Source: DASXTC01 sp036505635 (GTDB lineage Bacteria > Acidobacteriota > Polarisedimenticolia > JACPZX01 > DASXTC01). From it: a stretch of DNA of 64,000 bases. A program made the position numbers and the translations under genes. Below are positions 56,348 to 64,000 of this stretch, one piece after another (the first letter of the stretch is position 1; every line of letters starts with the position of its first letter). The notes beneath the pieces were generated by a model, which saw only the letters and a program-made list of their open reading frames with translations, was not told where the DNA came from and made no database searches. Location: positions 1 through 64,000 of the forward strand of contig DASXTC010000020.1 in NCBI GenBank assembly GCA_036505635.1, read 5' to 3'.

Positions 56348-57783
56348 AGCTGCTGGAGCCCTTCGACATCGGCGGCATGCTCCTCCCCAACCGGATCGTC
56401 CTGCCCGCGATGGTGACGCGCCTGTCGGGCGAGGACGGGTACGTCAACGATGACATCCGCGACCGGTACCTGCGCTTCGCCCACGGCCAGCCCGGGCTCA
56501 TCGTGGTGGAGGCGATGTCGGTGCACGGCGGCCGGAGCGGTCCGCTCCTGAGGATCTCCGACGACACGTTCATCCCCGGGCAGGCTGAGATGGTCAAGGC
56601 GATGCACGAGACCGGCCCGTCGAAGGTGGCGGCGCAGATCATCCACTTCCTCAAGATCGCTCGCAGTGGCTGGCGCCAGAAGGTCGGCGACCTGAGCCGC
56701 GAGGAGATCGGCGCCATCGTCCGGCAGTACGCCGAGGCGGCCGGCCGCGTGCGGCGCGCCGGATACGACGCGGTCGAGCTGCACATGGCCCACGCCTACA
56801 CGCTGTCGTCCTTCCTGTCGCTGCGCAACCGCCGGCAGGACGAGTACGGCAGGTCCCTCGAAAACCGCATGCGCCCCATGACGGAGGTGATCCGGGCCGT
56901 GCGCGCCGAGGTGGGCGCCGGTTTCCCCGTCGGCGTGCGCTTCGACGCGGAGGAATGCATCAAGGACGGCTACACGTTGACCGACTCGCGCCGGATGGCC
57001 CTGCGGATGGCGAGGCTCGGCGCCGACTGGATCAGCGTCTCGGCCGGCGGCAAGTTCGAGGATGCGGTGCACAAGGCGGGCGAGCCGCTCTATCCTTACA
57101 CAGGTTATTCGGGCGACCGGTGCATGCCCTCGGTGAACTACCCGGACGGGGCCAACGTCCACCTCGCCGAAGGGATTAAGCGGTTCATCAACGAAGAGGG
57201 GTTCAGCACCCCCGTGATCGCCAGCGGCAAGATCCGCACCCCCGAGCTGGCCGAGTCGATCCTCGCCGAGGGGCGCGCCGATCTGATCGGGATGGCCCGG
57301 GCCCTCCTGGCCGATCCGGACTGGCCGCGCAAGGTGCGCGAAGGGAGCTCCGACCGCATCGTACGGTGCGTCTACGGCAACGTCTGCAAGGCGCTCGACG
57401 AGAACTTCAGGAAGGTGCGGTGCGTCCTGTGGCCGAAGGGAGCTCTGCAGGCGCCCCTCGTGGAGGACTCCACACCACCGGTCTGGACCTACGGCGAGGC
57501 GAACCTCGCGGCCGTCGAGGTGAAGGGGCGCGCGCAGCTCAAGTGGAACCACGCGACCGACGACACGGCGATCTACGGCTACGAGATCTACCGCTCGGCG
57601 GACGGTGGCCCGTTCGACCACGTGGGGTCGGTGAAGGGGGTCTTCTACGTGGATGAGGACGTCGTGGGAGGCGTGCGGTACCGGTACTGGGTGCGGGCCT
57701 ACGATCCGGCCGGCAACAGGACCCCGCCCTCAAACATCGCCGAAGTGACCCTCCCCGATGCGGCCGTGGTGCAGGTGACATGA
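56344..57783 (+). CDS. Old yellow enzyme-family flavin oxidoreductase fused to a C-terminal FN3 domain
   Basis: Residues 1-370 are an NADH:flavin oxidoreductase/2,4-dienoyl-CoA reductase-type barrel: LPNRIVLPAMVTRL, AGYDAVELHMAHAYTLSSFLS, RRQDEYGRSLENRM, VIASGKIRTPE and LIGMARALLADPDWP. The Fe-S site of dienoyl-CoA reductases is degenerate: Cys342, Cys348 and Cys360 remain but the second ligand is Gly345. The usual C-terminal FAD/NAD domain is absent; instead residues about 388-472 form a fibronectin-III domain (LKWNHATDDTAIYGYEIYRS, VRYRYWVRAYDPAGNRTPPS). There is no signal peptide, so this FN3 is intracellular. It starts with GTG in an overlapping gene chain. Confidence 0.88.
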   Translation: MKLLEPFDIGGMLLPNRIVLPAMVTRLSGEDGYVNDDIRDRYLRFAHGQPGLIVVEAMSVHGGRSGPLLRISDDTFIPGQAEMVKAMHETGPSKVAAQIIHFLKIARSGWRQKVGDLSREEIGAIVRQYAEAAGRVRRAGYDAVELHMAHAYTLSSFLSLRNRRQDEYGRSLENRMRPMTEVIRAVRAEVGAGFPVGVRFDAEECIKDGYTLTDSRRMALRMARLGADWISVSAGGKFEDAVHKAGEPLYPYTGYSGDRCMPSVNYPDGANVHLAEGIKRFINEEGFSTPVIASGKIRTPELAESILAEGRADLIGMARALLADPDWPRKVREGSSDRIVRCVYGNVCKALDENFRKVRCVLWPKGALQAPLVEDSTPPVWTYGEANLAAVEVKGRAQLKWNHATDDTAIYGYEIYRSADGGPFDHVGSVKGVFYVDEDVVGGVRYRYWVRAYDPAGNRTPPSNIAEVTLPDAAVVQVT

Positions 57784-59363
57784 ACTCCGGCCCGTTCAAC
57801 CTCGCTGACTACCTTCTGAACCACAACCTCGCTTGCGCGCGGCGGGACAAGCCCGCTGTCCTCTGCGGTGGCGCCCGTTACACCTACGCCGAGGTCGCCT
57901 CGTTGGCCTGCCGAGCGGGCAACGCCCTGACGGGGCTCGGCGCCGGCATGGAGGACCGCGTCCTCGTCGTCCTGCCGGACGGGATCGAGTTCGTGGCCAC
58001 CTGGCTCGGCATACTCAAGATCGGCGCGGTCTTCGCGATGGCGAATACGGTGCACACCTCCGATGACTACCTCTACTACCTCGACTATACGCGCTCCCCC
58101 GTGGCGGTGGTGCACGAGTCGGTGCTCGATCGTTTCGAAGCGATCCTGCCGAAGGCGCGCCACCTTAAGGCGTTGCTCGTCGTGGGTCGCGCCGGCGGGC
58201 ACGCTTCCTTCGACGCGGAGACGGCGCGGGCCGGGGACCGGCTCGAGACGGCGCCCACCGAGGCCGACGACATCGCCGGGTGGCTCTTCACATCGGGGAG
58301 CACCGGCAAGCCCAAGGCGGCGGTCCACTTCCACCGCGACTTCGCCTACAACATCCAGACCTACGCGAAGCAGGTCCTGCTTATGAAGGAGGACGACATC
58401 ACGGTGGGCGTGCCGAAGCTCTTCTTCGGATACGCCACGGGGACCAACCTGATGTTCCCCTTTGCCGCCGGCGGCACCGCCGCCCTGTTTCCCGAGCGGT
58501 CGACGCCCGAGAAGGTGTTCGAGATGATCGAGACGCACCGTCCGACGTTTCTGACCACCGTCCCGACCATGATCAACGCGATGCTCAACATCGCGGACCA
58601 GGACCGCTCCCTCAGGCGCGACCTGTCGTGCCTGAGGGTCTGCGTCTCCGCGGGCGAGGCGCTGCCGGGCGAGCTGTACCGAAGGTGGAAGGAAACCTTC
58701 GGCGTCGAGATCCTCGACGGGATCGGCTCGGCGGAGATGTTCCACATCTACATCTCGAACCGGTTCGGCGAGGTCCGCCCCGACAGCCTGGGCCGCGTGG
58801 TCCCCGGCTACGAGGCCATGGTAGCGGGCCCCGATGGAAACGAGGTGGCGCCCGGCGAGCAGGGCACCCTCTGGGTCAGGGGGGGCTCCACCGCGCTATG
58901 CTACTGGCAGCGGCGGGAGTCGTCGCGCGAGACCTTCCGCGGCGACTGGTGCGTGACCGGGGACCAGTTCGTGAGGGACGAGGAGGGGTACTTCTATTAC
59001 CGCGGGCGCACCGACGACATGCTGAAGGTGAGCGGGATCTTCGTCTCGCCGCTGGAGATCGAGGACTGTCTGCTGGGACATCCGGCGGTGCGCGAGGTCG
59101 CGGTGGTGGGCCACGCCGACGAAGGAGGCCTCACGAAACCCAAGGCGTTCATCGCGCTGAGGGACGGGCACCGGCCATCGCGCGAGCTCGCCCTGCAGAT
59201 GAGGGCCTTCGTGAAGGATCGTCTCTCGCCCTACAAGTACCCGCGCTGGATCGATTTCGTGGAAGGGCTGCCGCGCAGCGACCGCGGCAAGGTGCTGCGC
59301 GGCGAGCTGAGGCAGGGGCTCCCCTCCCTGTTGAGCGTGCCGCTGTCGGCGGGCGGAGAATGA
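57780..59363 (+). CDS. Benzoate-CoA ligase-family acyl-CoA synthetase
   Basis: A 527-residue ANL-superfamily ligase. Motifs are LFTSGSTGKPKAAVHFH (phosphate loop), GIGSAEMFHIYISNRFGEVRP, VTGDQFVRDEEGYFYYRGRTDDMLKVSGIFVSP (split across ATP and hinge motifs) and PRSDRGKVLRGEL with the C-terminal Lys. GSAEMFHIYISN and the overall pattern are those of benzoate-/4-hydroxybenzoate-CoA ligases, suggesting an aromatic or alicyclic acid. It starts in the stop of the OYE-FN3 gene and is the probable entry enzyme of the pathway. Confidence 0.9.
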   Translation: MNSGPFNLADYLLNHNLACARRDKPAVLCGGARYTYAEVASLACRAGNALTGLGAGMEDRVLVVLPDGIEFVATWLGILKIGAVFAMANTVHTSDDYLYYLDYTRSPVAVVHESVLDRFEAILPKARHLKALLVVGRAGGHASFDAETARAGDRLETAPTEADDIAGWLFTSGSTGKPKAAVHFHRDFAYNIQTYAKQVLLMKEDDITVGVPKLFFGYATGTNLMFPFAAGGTAALFPERSTPEKVFEMIETHRPTFLTTVPTMINAMLNIADQDRSLRRDLSCLRVCVSAGEALPGELYRRWKETFGVEILDGIGSAEMFHIYISNRFGEVRPDSLGRVVPGYEAMVAGPDGNEVAPGEQGTLWVRGGSTALCYWQRRESSRETFRGDWCVTGDQFVRDEEGYFYYRGRTDDMLKVSGIFVSPLEIEDCLLGHPAVREVAVVGHADEGGLTKPKAFIALRDGHRPSRELALQMRAFVKDRLSPYKYPRWIDFVEGLPRSDRGKVLRGELRQGLPSLLSVPLSAGGE

Positions 59364-59367
59364 GCCT

Positions 59368-60129
59368 GTGACGCGCGAGCGGGACCTGGCGGCGCGGACC
59401 TATCCGGAGGCCGGCTCCGCGCTCAAGCGCCGCGCCGTGGCGCTCCTTCCGATCGGGTCGACGGAGCCCCACGGGCCTCACCTGCCTCTCGACACTGACG
59501 TGATCATCTCCGTGGAGGCGGCACGCCGAGCCGCCGCCCGTCTCGCCCGTCGAGGTATCGACGCGCTGGTGCTTCCCCCTCTGGCATACACGATTGCGGA
59601 GTTCTCGCGCGGGTTCCCGGGAGCCATCTCCGTCTCCGCCGAAACGACGCGGGCCCTGCTGTCCGACATCTGCGCCTCAGCGGCCGCGCAGGGGTTCGCG
59701 GCGATCTGCTTCGTCAACAGCCATCTCGAGCCGGACCACCTGGCGGCCCTGCGGGAGGCGGCGACGCTGGGGACAGCCGCCACCGGCAGGCCCGTCGTCT
59801 TTCCGGACAAGACCCAGCGGCGCTGGTCGGCGACCCTCACCCCCGAGTTCCGGTCGGGGGCGTGTCACGCCGGACGGTACGAGACCTCCCTGGTGATGGC
59901 GGCCGCCCCCGAGGCGGTGCGGGAAGCGCAGCGGGTCGAGCTGCCCCCCGTTGCCATCAGCATCGGCAGGAAGATCAAGGAAGGCGCGAGGACGTTTCTC
60001 GAAGCGGGGGGGGACCAGGCCTACTTCGGGGATCCGGGCGCGGCCACCATCGCCGAGGGGGATTCGACCTACGAGGCGCTGGCCTCGATGGTGGAGACCG
60101 AGGTGGTGGAGGCCCTGGCGCAGACCTAG
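59368..60129 (+). CDS. Creatininase-family hydrolase
   Basis: A 253-residue metal-dependent amidohydrolase: LLPIGSTEPHGPHLPLDTDVI, FVNSHLEPDHLAAL and CHAGRYETSLVM hold the metal ligands (Glu, His, Asp, His, Glu) of creatininase-family enzymes, which open cyclic amides. GTG at 59368 lies four bases after the ligase stop. In this operon it may open a ring or lactam-like intermediate. It is convergent with the GNAT gene, overlapping by four bases. Confidence 0.87.
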   Translation: MTRERDLAARTYPEAGSALKRRAVALLPIGSTEPHGPHLPLDTDVIISVEAARRAAARLARRGIDALVLPPLAYTIAEFSRGFPGAISVSAETTRALLSDICASAAAQGFAAICFVNSHLEPDHLAALREAATLGTAATGRPVVFPDKTQRRWSATLTPEFRSGACHAGRYETSLVMAAAPEAVREAQRVELPPVAISIGRKIKEGARTFLEAGGDQAYFGDPGAATIAEGDSTYEALASMVETEVVEALAQT

Positions 60130-60815
60130 CTGAGCCGCAGCACCGGCGTATCGCCGGCGGTCCCCCGCAGCCAGAACCTCTCCCCTCCCCGCCTCGTGAT
60201 CCGGTGGCGCGGGATGCCGGCCACCACGAACCGCTCGAGGACCACCGCCGTGGTGTAGCCGATCCGCGCGTGCGAGGCGCGCGAGGCCGTGTTGAGGTGG
60301 GACACCGCAGCGTAGAGCCGCGTGACGCCGCGCGACTTGAACAGCGCGAACATCGCCTCCATCAGGACCACGAAGGCCCCCTGCCCTCGATGCTCCTCGA
60401 GGACGAAGGTGTCGTAGCCCCAGCAGGCTCGCACGGGAAGCTCGATTCGGCACCCCAGCTCGAAAGGGCGGTCGCGATCGGAGCCGACCCAGCCCATCGC
60501 GATGACCGAATCGGCCGACTCCACCAGAAGGCACTCATCGCCGCCTTCGAGCCGCCCTGCGTATTTGTCCGCGCTGTGGGGAAAGAGACGCACCAGCTCC
60601 GGCAGGTCGGCCGCCGTCGCCATCCTCGCCGAAAGATCGGGTCTGAGCTGCCGCGCCTTCTTCAGGGAGGGGCGCTCGCTAAGGAGCGTCGTCTCGAGGA
60701 TCAGCATCCGGTCGAACCGCGCGACGCGCAGCGGCCGGCTCGCGAGCATCACTATCCCCGGCAGGTCCCCCTCGCGGATCGCCGCGGCGAGCCGGCTCCA
60801 TCCTTCACGGGTCAC
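60126..60815 (-). CDS. GNAT family acyltransferase
   Basis: A 229-residue GNAT protein; the cofactor motif is FVLEEHRGQGAFVVLMEAMF (about 140-160), followed by LYAAVSHLNTASRASHARIGY. The N-terminal 60 residues are unassigned. It starts with GTG inside the stop of the ACP gene (GTGA), so it is translated with the carrier and probably uses an acyl-ACP as donor, like N-acyl amino acid synthases, rather than acetyl-CoA. That is inference from context. Confidence 0.78.
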   Translation of the reverse strand: MTREGWSRLAAAIREGDLPGIVMLASRPLRVARFDRMLILETTLLSERPSLKKARQLRPDLSARMATAADLPELVRLFPHSADKYAGRLEGGDECLLVESADSVIAMGWVGSDRDRPFELGCRIELPVRACWGYDTFVLEEHRGQGAFVVLMEAMFALFKSRGVTRLYAAVSHLNTASRASHARIGYTTAVVLERFVVAGIPRHRITRRGGERFWLRGTAGDTPVLRLS

Positions 60816-61090
60816 TTGCGATCCGCTCGACCGGCGATGAATCGCGTCATTGATCCCAGGGTGCCGAAGTTGTCCGGGGTGATCTCTTCGGCGGCGATCG
60901 TCACCCCGTAGGTCTCCTCCAGGTGCACCATCAGCTCCAGCACGGCGATCGAGTCGAGCAGCGGCCCCCCCATCAGCCTCGTATTCTCGCGGATGGCGCC
61001 GGCACGGTTCCCCTTCGCGAATGTGTCTCCGATGAACCGCGCGATCTCGCGGCCGATCACCGCGCCATCGCCGCGCGAGCCCTCCGACAT
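60812..61090 (-). CDS. Acyl carrier protein
   Basis: A 92-residue carrier protein with the phosphopantetheine serine Ser47 in GPLLDSIAVLELMVHLEE. It is a stand-alone, non-AcpP type (the usual DSLD is DSIAV). It starts directly after the TAG of the AMP-ligase gene and its stop overlaps the GNAT start. Confidence 0.88.
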   Translation of the reverse strand: MSEGSRGDGAVIGREIARFIGDTFAKGNRAGAIRENTRLMGGPLLDSIAVLELMVHLEETYGVTIAAEEITPDNFGTLGSMTRFIAGRADRK

Positions 61091-62554
61091 CTAGGCCTCC
61101 TCATCGAGGAGGTCCTTGCGCAGGAGCTTCCCCGTGGGGCTCCGCGGCAGCTCGCTCCGGAGTTCGACGACACGGGGCACCTTGTATCCTATCAGCCGCT
61201 CGGCGCAGAAGGCCCGCAGATCCTCGGCCTCGACGTGCCGGCCCGGCTTCAGCACGACGGCCGCCTTGACGATCTCCAGGCCGTGGGACGCCGGAACTCC
61301 GACCACCGCCGCCTCGGCCACGGCCGGGTGCTCCTCGAGAACCGACTCCACCTCCAGGGGATCGACCTTGTTTCCCCCCGAGTTGATGTGGAGCTTCACC
61401 CTTCCGGTGATGTAGAGAAGCCCGTCCGAGTCGAGTCGTCCCAGGTCGCCGCTGAGGAACCATCCGTCGCGGAACGACTCGGCCGACTGCTCGGACAGGT
61501 CCTCGTAGCGCCCCGCCCCGGCGGGACTCCGCACGGCCACCTCGCCGACCTGCCCGCACGGGGCGTCGCCCCCCTCAGGCGTAAGCACCTTCACCTTCAC
61601 GCCGGGCAGCGCCGTCCCCACCGAAAGCGCCGACAGCAAGGGATCGTCGGAGACGTTCAGCGTGGCCGAGCCGACCTCCGAGGCTCCGTAAAGCTGTCGC
61701 ACGCTCAGGCCGAACCGATCCCTGAACTTCGTCAGGACGGCCTCGGGTGCGGCCGCCCCGCAGGAGAGGCACCAGCGCAGCGACGACAGGTCAACGCCGG
61801 GGCGGCGCGTGAGCCCTGCCATGATGCTGTAGTGAAAGGGGGAGCCGGGCAGCACCGAGGCGCGCTCGCGCGTTATCCATCTCATCACGGTCTCGGGCTG
61901 AAACTCCTTGAAGAGCCTCGCCCGCGCCCCGCTGCGAATGCAGGACAACATCACGCAGCACAGACCGTAGGAGTGGAAGATCGGCGGCACCCCCATGATG
62001 ATGTCTTCCGGTCCGAGCTGCACCGCCCTCTGATACTGATCCGCCTCGGCGGACATCATCGCGTGGGTCCTCCTCACGCGCTTGGGCCGGCCGGTCGAGC
62101 CCGTCGAGAAGAGGTAGAACGCCGGCCGATCGGGATCGGCGGGCGGATCCGGGATCGAACGCGGTTGCTCCCCCTCCATCATCATCTCCTCGATCGGAGC
62201 CACATGAGGGAAGAACGCCGCGAGGCCTCCCGCGAGCTCCTTCTCGCAGAGGACCAGGCGCGGGCTGCAGGCCGAGAGCATCCGGTCGACCTCTCCTGGC
62301 CGGAGTCCAGGGTTCAGTGGCACCGCGGTCCCCCCCGCCCCGAGCACGCCGTAGATCGAAACCACCGTTCTGATCCCGCGCTGCAATTGGAGCCCGACCA
62401 CGTCGCCGGTCCCGACGCCGGCCTCCCTCAACCTGAAAGCAAGTGCCGAGGCGCGCTCAACCAGCTCGCCGTGGGTCAGGTCGATATCCTCCTCCGAGAG
62501 GACGACCCGGTCGGACCCGCGATTGGAAGACGAGACCAGCATGCTCCAGAGCAT
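61091..62554 (-). CDS. AMP-dependent acyl-ACP/acyl-CoA ligase
   Basis: A 487-residue ANL-superfamily enzyme with LFSTGSTGRPKRVRRTH, QLYGASEVGSATLN, FLSGDLGRLDSDGLLYITGRVKLHINSGGNK (around the ATP/hinge motifs) and PRSPTGKLLRKDL with the catalytic Lys. Adjacent ACP and GNAT genes suggest it activates an acid and loads it onto the carrier. It starts with ATG at 62554, divergent from the exported protein gene at 62775. Confidence 0.88.
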   Translation of the reverse strand: MLWSMLVSSSNRGSDRVVLSEEDIDLTHGELVERASALAFRLREAGVGTGDVVGLQLQRGIRTVVSIYGVLGAGGTAVPLNPGLRPGEVDRMLSACSPRLVLCEKELAGGLAAFFPHVAPIEEMMMEGEQPRSIPDPPADPDRPAFYLFSTGSTGRPKRVRRTHAMMSAEADQYQRAVQLGPEDIIMGVPPIFHSYGLCCVMLSCIRSGARARLFKEFQPETVMRWITRERASVLPGSPFHYSIMAGLTRRPGVDLSSLRWCLSCGAAAPEAVLTKFRDRFGLSVRQLYGASEVGSATLNVSDDPLLSALSVGTALPGVKVKVLTPEGGDAPCGQVGEVAVRSPAGAGRYEDLSEQSAESFRDGWFLSGDLGRLDSDGLLYITGRVKLHINSGGNKVDPLEVESVLEEHPAVAEAAVVGVPASHGLEIVKAAVVLKPGRHVEAEDLRAFCAERLIGYKVPRVVELRSELPRSPTGKLLRKDLLDEEA

Positions 62555-62774
62555 GGCGAAGTCTAAATCTCATCGAGCGAATTCCGGCGTCAAGCAGCCT
62601 GAAGCGCGGCGTCCCACGCCGATTCCCGCATAAGCGGAACATCCATAAATAACCGTTTTGGTACGGATTCTTTCAGAATCGTTCAAAAAAGTGTTGACAC
62701 CATTTCGAGTCGGAGAGCAAACTCAGGGCTCACTCAGCACCAGCTTCATCAACCTTTTTCGTGGAGGGCGGACT
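62555..62774. promoter_or_regulatory. Divergent control region with hairpin and TTGACA
   Basis: The 220 bases between two divergent genes are AT-rich. TTGACA at 62694-62699 faces the plus-strand gene, but the -10 at the expected place is poor. A perfect inverted repeat GATTCT-TTC-AGAATC lies at 62666-62680 and could be an operator. On the minus strand TTGAAC and a TATTTAT stretch could drive the ligase gene. Confidence 0.4.
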
Positions 62775-63995
62775 ATGTGCGCGCTCTTGCACCGTGCATG
62801 TCTCATCGCGTTGGTGCTCCTGGCGGCGACTGCACCCGCTGTCTCACAAGGGGTTGGGATGGTTTCCGGACGGGTGACAGACGAGGCGGGGCAGCCCGTC
62901 GCCGGCGCGCTCATCACCTTGTCCGGTCCCGGCATCATCGGCGTCCAGAGTGCGGTGTCCGACGTCGTCGGACGGTACCGATTCCGAGCGGTAACCGGCA
63001 ACCAGCCATTCACCCTTCGAGCCGAGGCGGCCGGTCGGGTGCCCATCGAGTACGTGGGAAACTCCGCCCGGCGTGACGGTGTGGTGGCCATCGACTTCCG
63101 GCTGCGCTCCCCAGGCTCACACGAGGTCCTCGTCCTCCTGGAGGGGGGGATCCCGTACCACCGGCTGGCCCTCGAGGGGGCCTTGTCGTCCATGCCCGGC
63201 CGGGCCGAGACGCTCGAAGTGAACGACATGAGCCTGGCCACGATCCGGGAGGTGCATCGTCGGATCGAGGAGCGGCCCAGCGCGGTCCTCGCGATCGGCG
63301 ACCTCGCCGCGCGTCTCGCGCGCCGCCATGTCCGCGACGTTCCGGTCGTGTACGCCATGGTGCCCGCGCCAATCGATTCGGACCTGACCACGCGGAACAT
63401 GTGCGGCGTTCCCCTCAATGGCGGATTCGACCGCCAGATCGAGCACTTGCGTCACCTGGTGCCCGAGGCGCGGAAGATCGCCACGGTCTACGACCCGCGC
63501 CGACTGGAGAACTGCGTCACGGAGCTGAGGGAATCGACCCACGCGGCCGGCATCGAGCTCATCACGGGCAACGTCTACGGGGAGGGCACGACGGAGGACC
63601 TGCAGGCCGCTCTGGACGATCTCGCGGGCGAGGAGTTCGACGCCTTCGTCGTGCTGCTCGATCCACGCGTGGTGGATACGGAAGGGTTCGAGCGGATTGC
63701 CCGGTTCGCCGAGGCGCGCGACGTGGTGCTCGTCGTGCCCGATCCTTCGTTGGCCGGGCCGAACAAGAGCTTCTCCTTCGTCCCGGGGTTCTGGGAGCAG
63801 GGAGCCTTCGCGGGACTGCTCGTGAGGCGGATCCTCGAAGGCAAGGTCCAGCCATCCCAGATCGGAATGGCCTTCCCGGCCAGGGAGGATCTGCAGCGTA
63901 TCTCGGAAGGGCGCAGGTCCAGGACACCGCGGGAAGTGTTGCCGCCCGGTGGTGCCGTCGCGGCCGAGGCGATGTCGGCTCAGCCGCCCGAGTAG
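62775..63995 (+). CDS. Exported ABC-type substrate-binding protein with N-terminal carboxypeptidase-regulatory-like domain
   Basis: The ATG at 62775 follows GGAGGG by about six bases. The 406-residue product has a signal peptide (1-25, AVSQ cleavage). A CarboxypepD_reg domain (about 26-110; VSGRVTDEAGQPVAGALITL) is followed by an ABC_sub_bind/TrpX-like periplasmic fold (about 115-390; PVVYAMVPAP, LRHLVPEARKIATVYDPR, FVVLLDPRVVDTEGFERI, FWEQGAFAGLLVRRIL). No permease or ATPase gene adjoins in this window. It may be a receptor or solute sensor rather than an importer component. Fusion to a CarboxypepD_reg domain is unusual. Confidence 0.8.
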   Translation: MCALLHRACLIALVLLAATAPAVSQGVGMVSGRVTDEAGQPVAGALITLSGPGIIGVQSAVSDVVGRYRFRAVTGNQPFTLRAEAAGRVPIEYVGNSARRDGVVAIDFRLRSPGSHEVLVLLEGGIPYHRLALEGALSSMPGRAETLEVNDMSLATIREVHRRIEERPSAVLAIGDLAARLARRHVRDVPVVYAMVPAPIDSDLTTRNMCGVPLNGGFDRQIEHLRHLVPEARKIATVYDPRRLENCVTELRESTHAAGIELITGNVYGEGTTEDLQAALDDLAGEEFDAFVVLLDPRVVDTEGFERIARFAEARDVVLVVPDPSLAGPNKSFSFVPGFWEQGAFAGLLVRRILEGKVQPSQIGMAFPAREDLQRISEGRRSRTPREVLPPGGAVAAEAMSAQPPE

Positions 63996-64000
63996 GATTA

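Noticed and set aside
56344..57783. FN3 part of the OYE gene as a separate frame-shifted gene
   Set aside because: The frame is continuous, the neighbour overlaps are normal at both ends and no start with ribosome site precedes the FN3 part.
59368..60129. Creatininase gene as MftE of a mycofactocin cluster
   Set aside because: No mycofactocin precursor, radical-SAM MftC or other mft gene is nearby; family membership alone is not enough.

Overview
The window is GC-rich, densely packed bacterial chromosome with about 55 protein genes, at least two broken genes and no rRNA, tRNA or CRISPR array that I can see. Gene content suggests an aerobic, free-living Gram-negative-type bacterium: a squalene/hopanoid operon (hpnCDE), a SUF iron-sulfur operon, a lipoylated 2-oxoacid dehydrogenase operon, secreted DUF1501/DUF1800 proteins, LVIVD-repeat and PQQ-type sugar dehydrogenase proteins. 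This mix is common in Acidobacteriota-like and other uncultivated GC-rich lineages. No phylogenetic marker is present, so the lineage is a guess. Two habits recur: 4-base start/stop overlaps (ATGA, GTGA or TTGA) between operon neighbours, and -10-like hexamers 5-7 bases before the start codon, which points to leaderless mRNAs.

Layout. 1-976: a cut-off membrane glycosyltransferase-like gene. 1.0-10.8 kb: an amidohydrolase, then a minus-strand series of exported proteins (DUF1800, DUF1501, a 14-repeat LVIVD propeller, a glucose/sorbosone dehydrogenase) downstream of dGTPase. 10.9-14.8 kb: MutT, a TPR-like protein, a SirB1-type protein, a flavin reductase and an unusual ketoacyl synthase. 14.9-17.8 kb: a secreted S53-like protease. 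17.8-19.9 kb: a small foreign-looking island with an integrase scrap and an AAA ATPase behind an AT-rich, repeat-bearing promoter. 19.9-25.4 kb: a PLP decarboxylase, hpnCDE and an alpha/beta hydrolase. 25.5-31.7 kb: lpd-E1alpha-E1beta-E2-lipB-lipA. 32-34 kb: a frameshifted HNH endonuclease gene. 34.0-37.7 kb: a three-subunit acyl-CoA carboxylase. 37.8-40.8 kb: DAHP synthase, a tandem RidA/chorismatase-like protein and a glucuronyl C5-epimerase-like protein. 40.9-44.2 kb: an EgtD-like methyltransferase coupled to a betaine/ergothioneine-type ABC importer. 44.2-52.5 kb: an Rrf2 regulator with an IscR-like operator and the sufBCDSUT operon ending in a chlorite-dismutase-family gene. 52.3-60.1 kb: a carboxymuconolactone decarboxylase-family gene with an in-frame TGA at the catalytic cysteine position, divergent from a seven-gene MarR-controlled acyl-CoA operon. 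60.1-62.6 kb: an acyl-AMP ligase/ACP/GNAT cassette. 62.8-64.0 kb: an exported ABC-type substrate-binding protein.

The most striking items are the probable selenoprotein (52342-52947), with a hairpin at the right distance after the TGA, and the adjoining operon (53096-60129). That operon includes an old-yellow-enzyme fused to a fibronectin-III domain and has a 22-bp palindrome just after its predicted transcription start. The EgtD-like/EgtUV-like operon and the DAHP synthase/chorismatase-like pair are the next best candidates for unrecognised small-molecule pathways.
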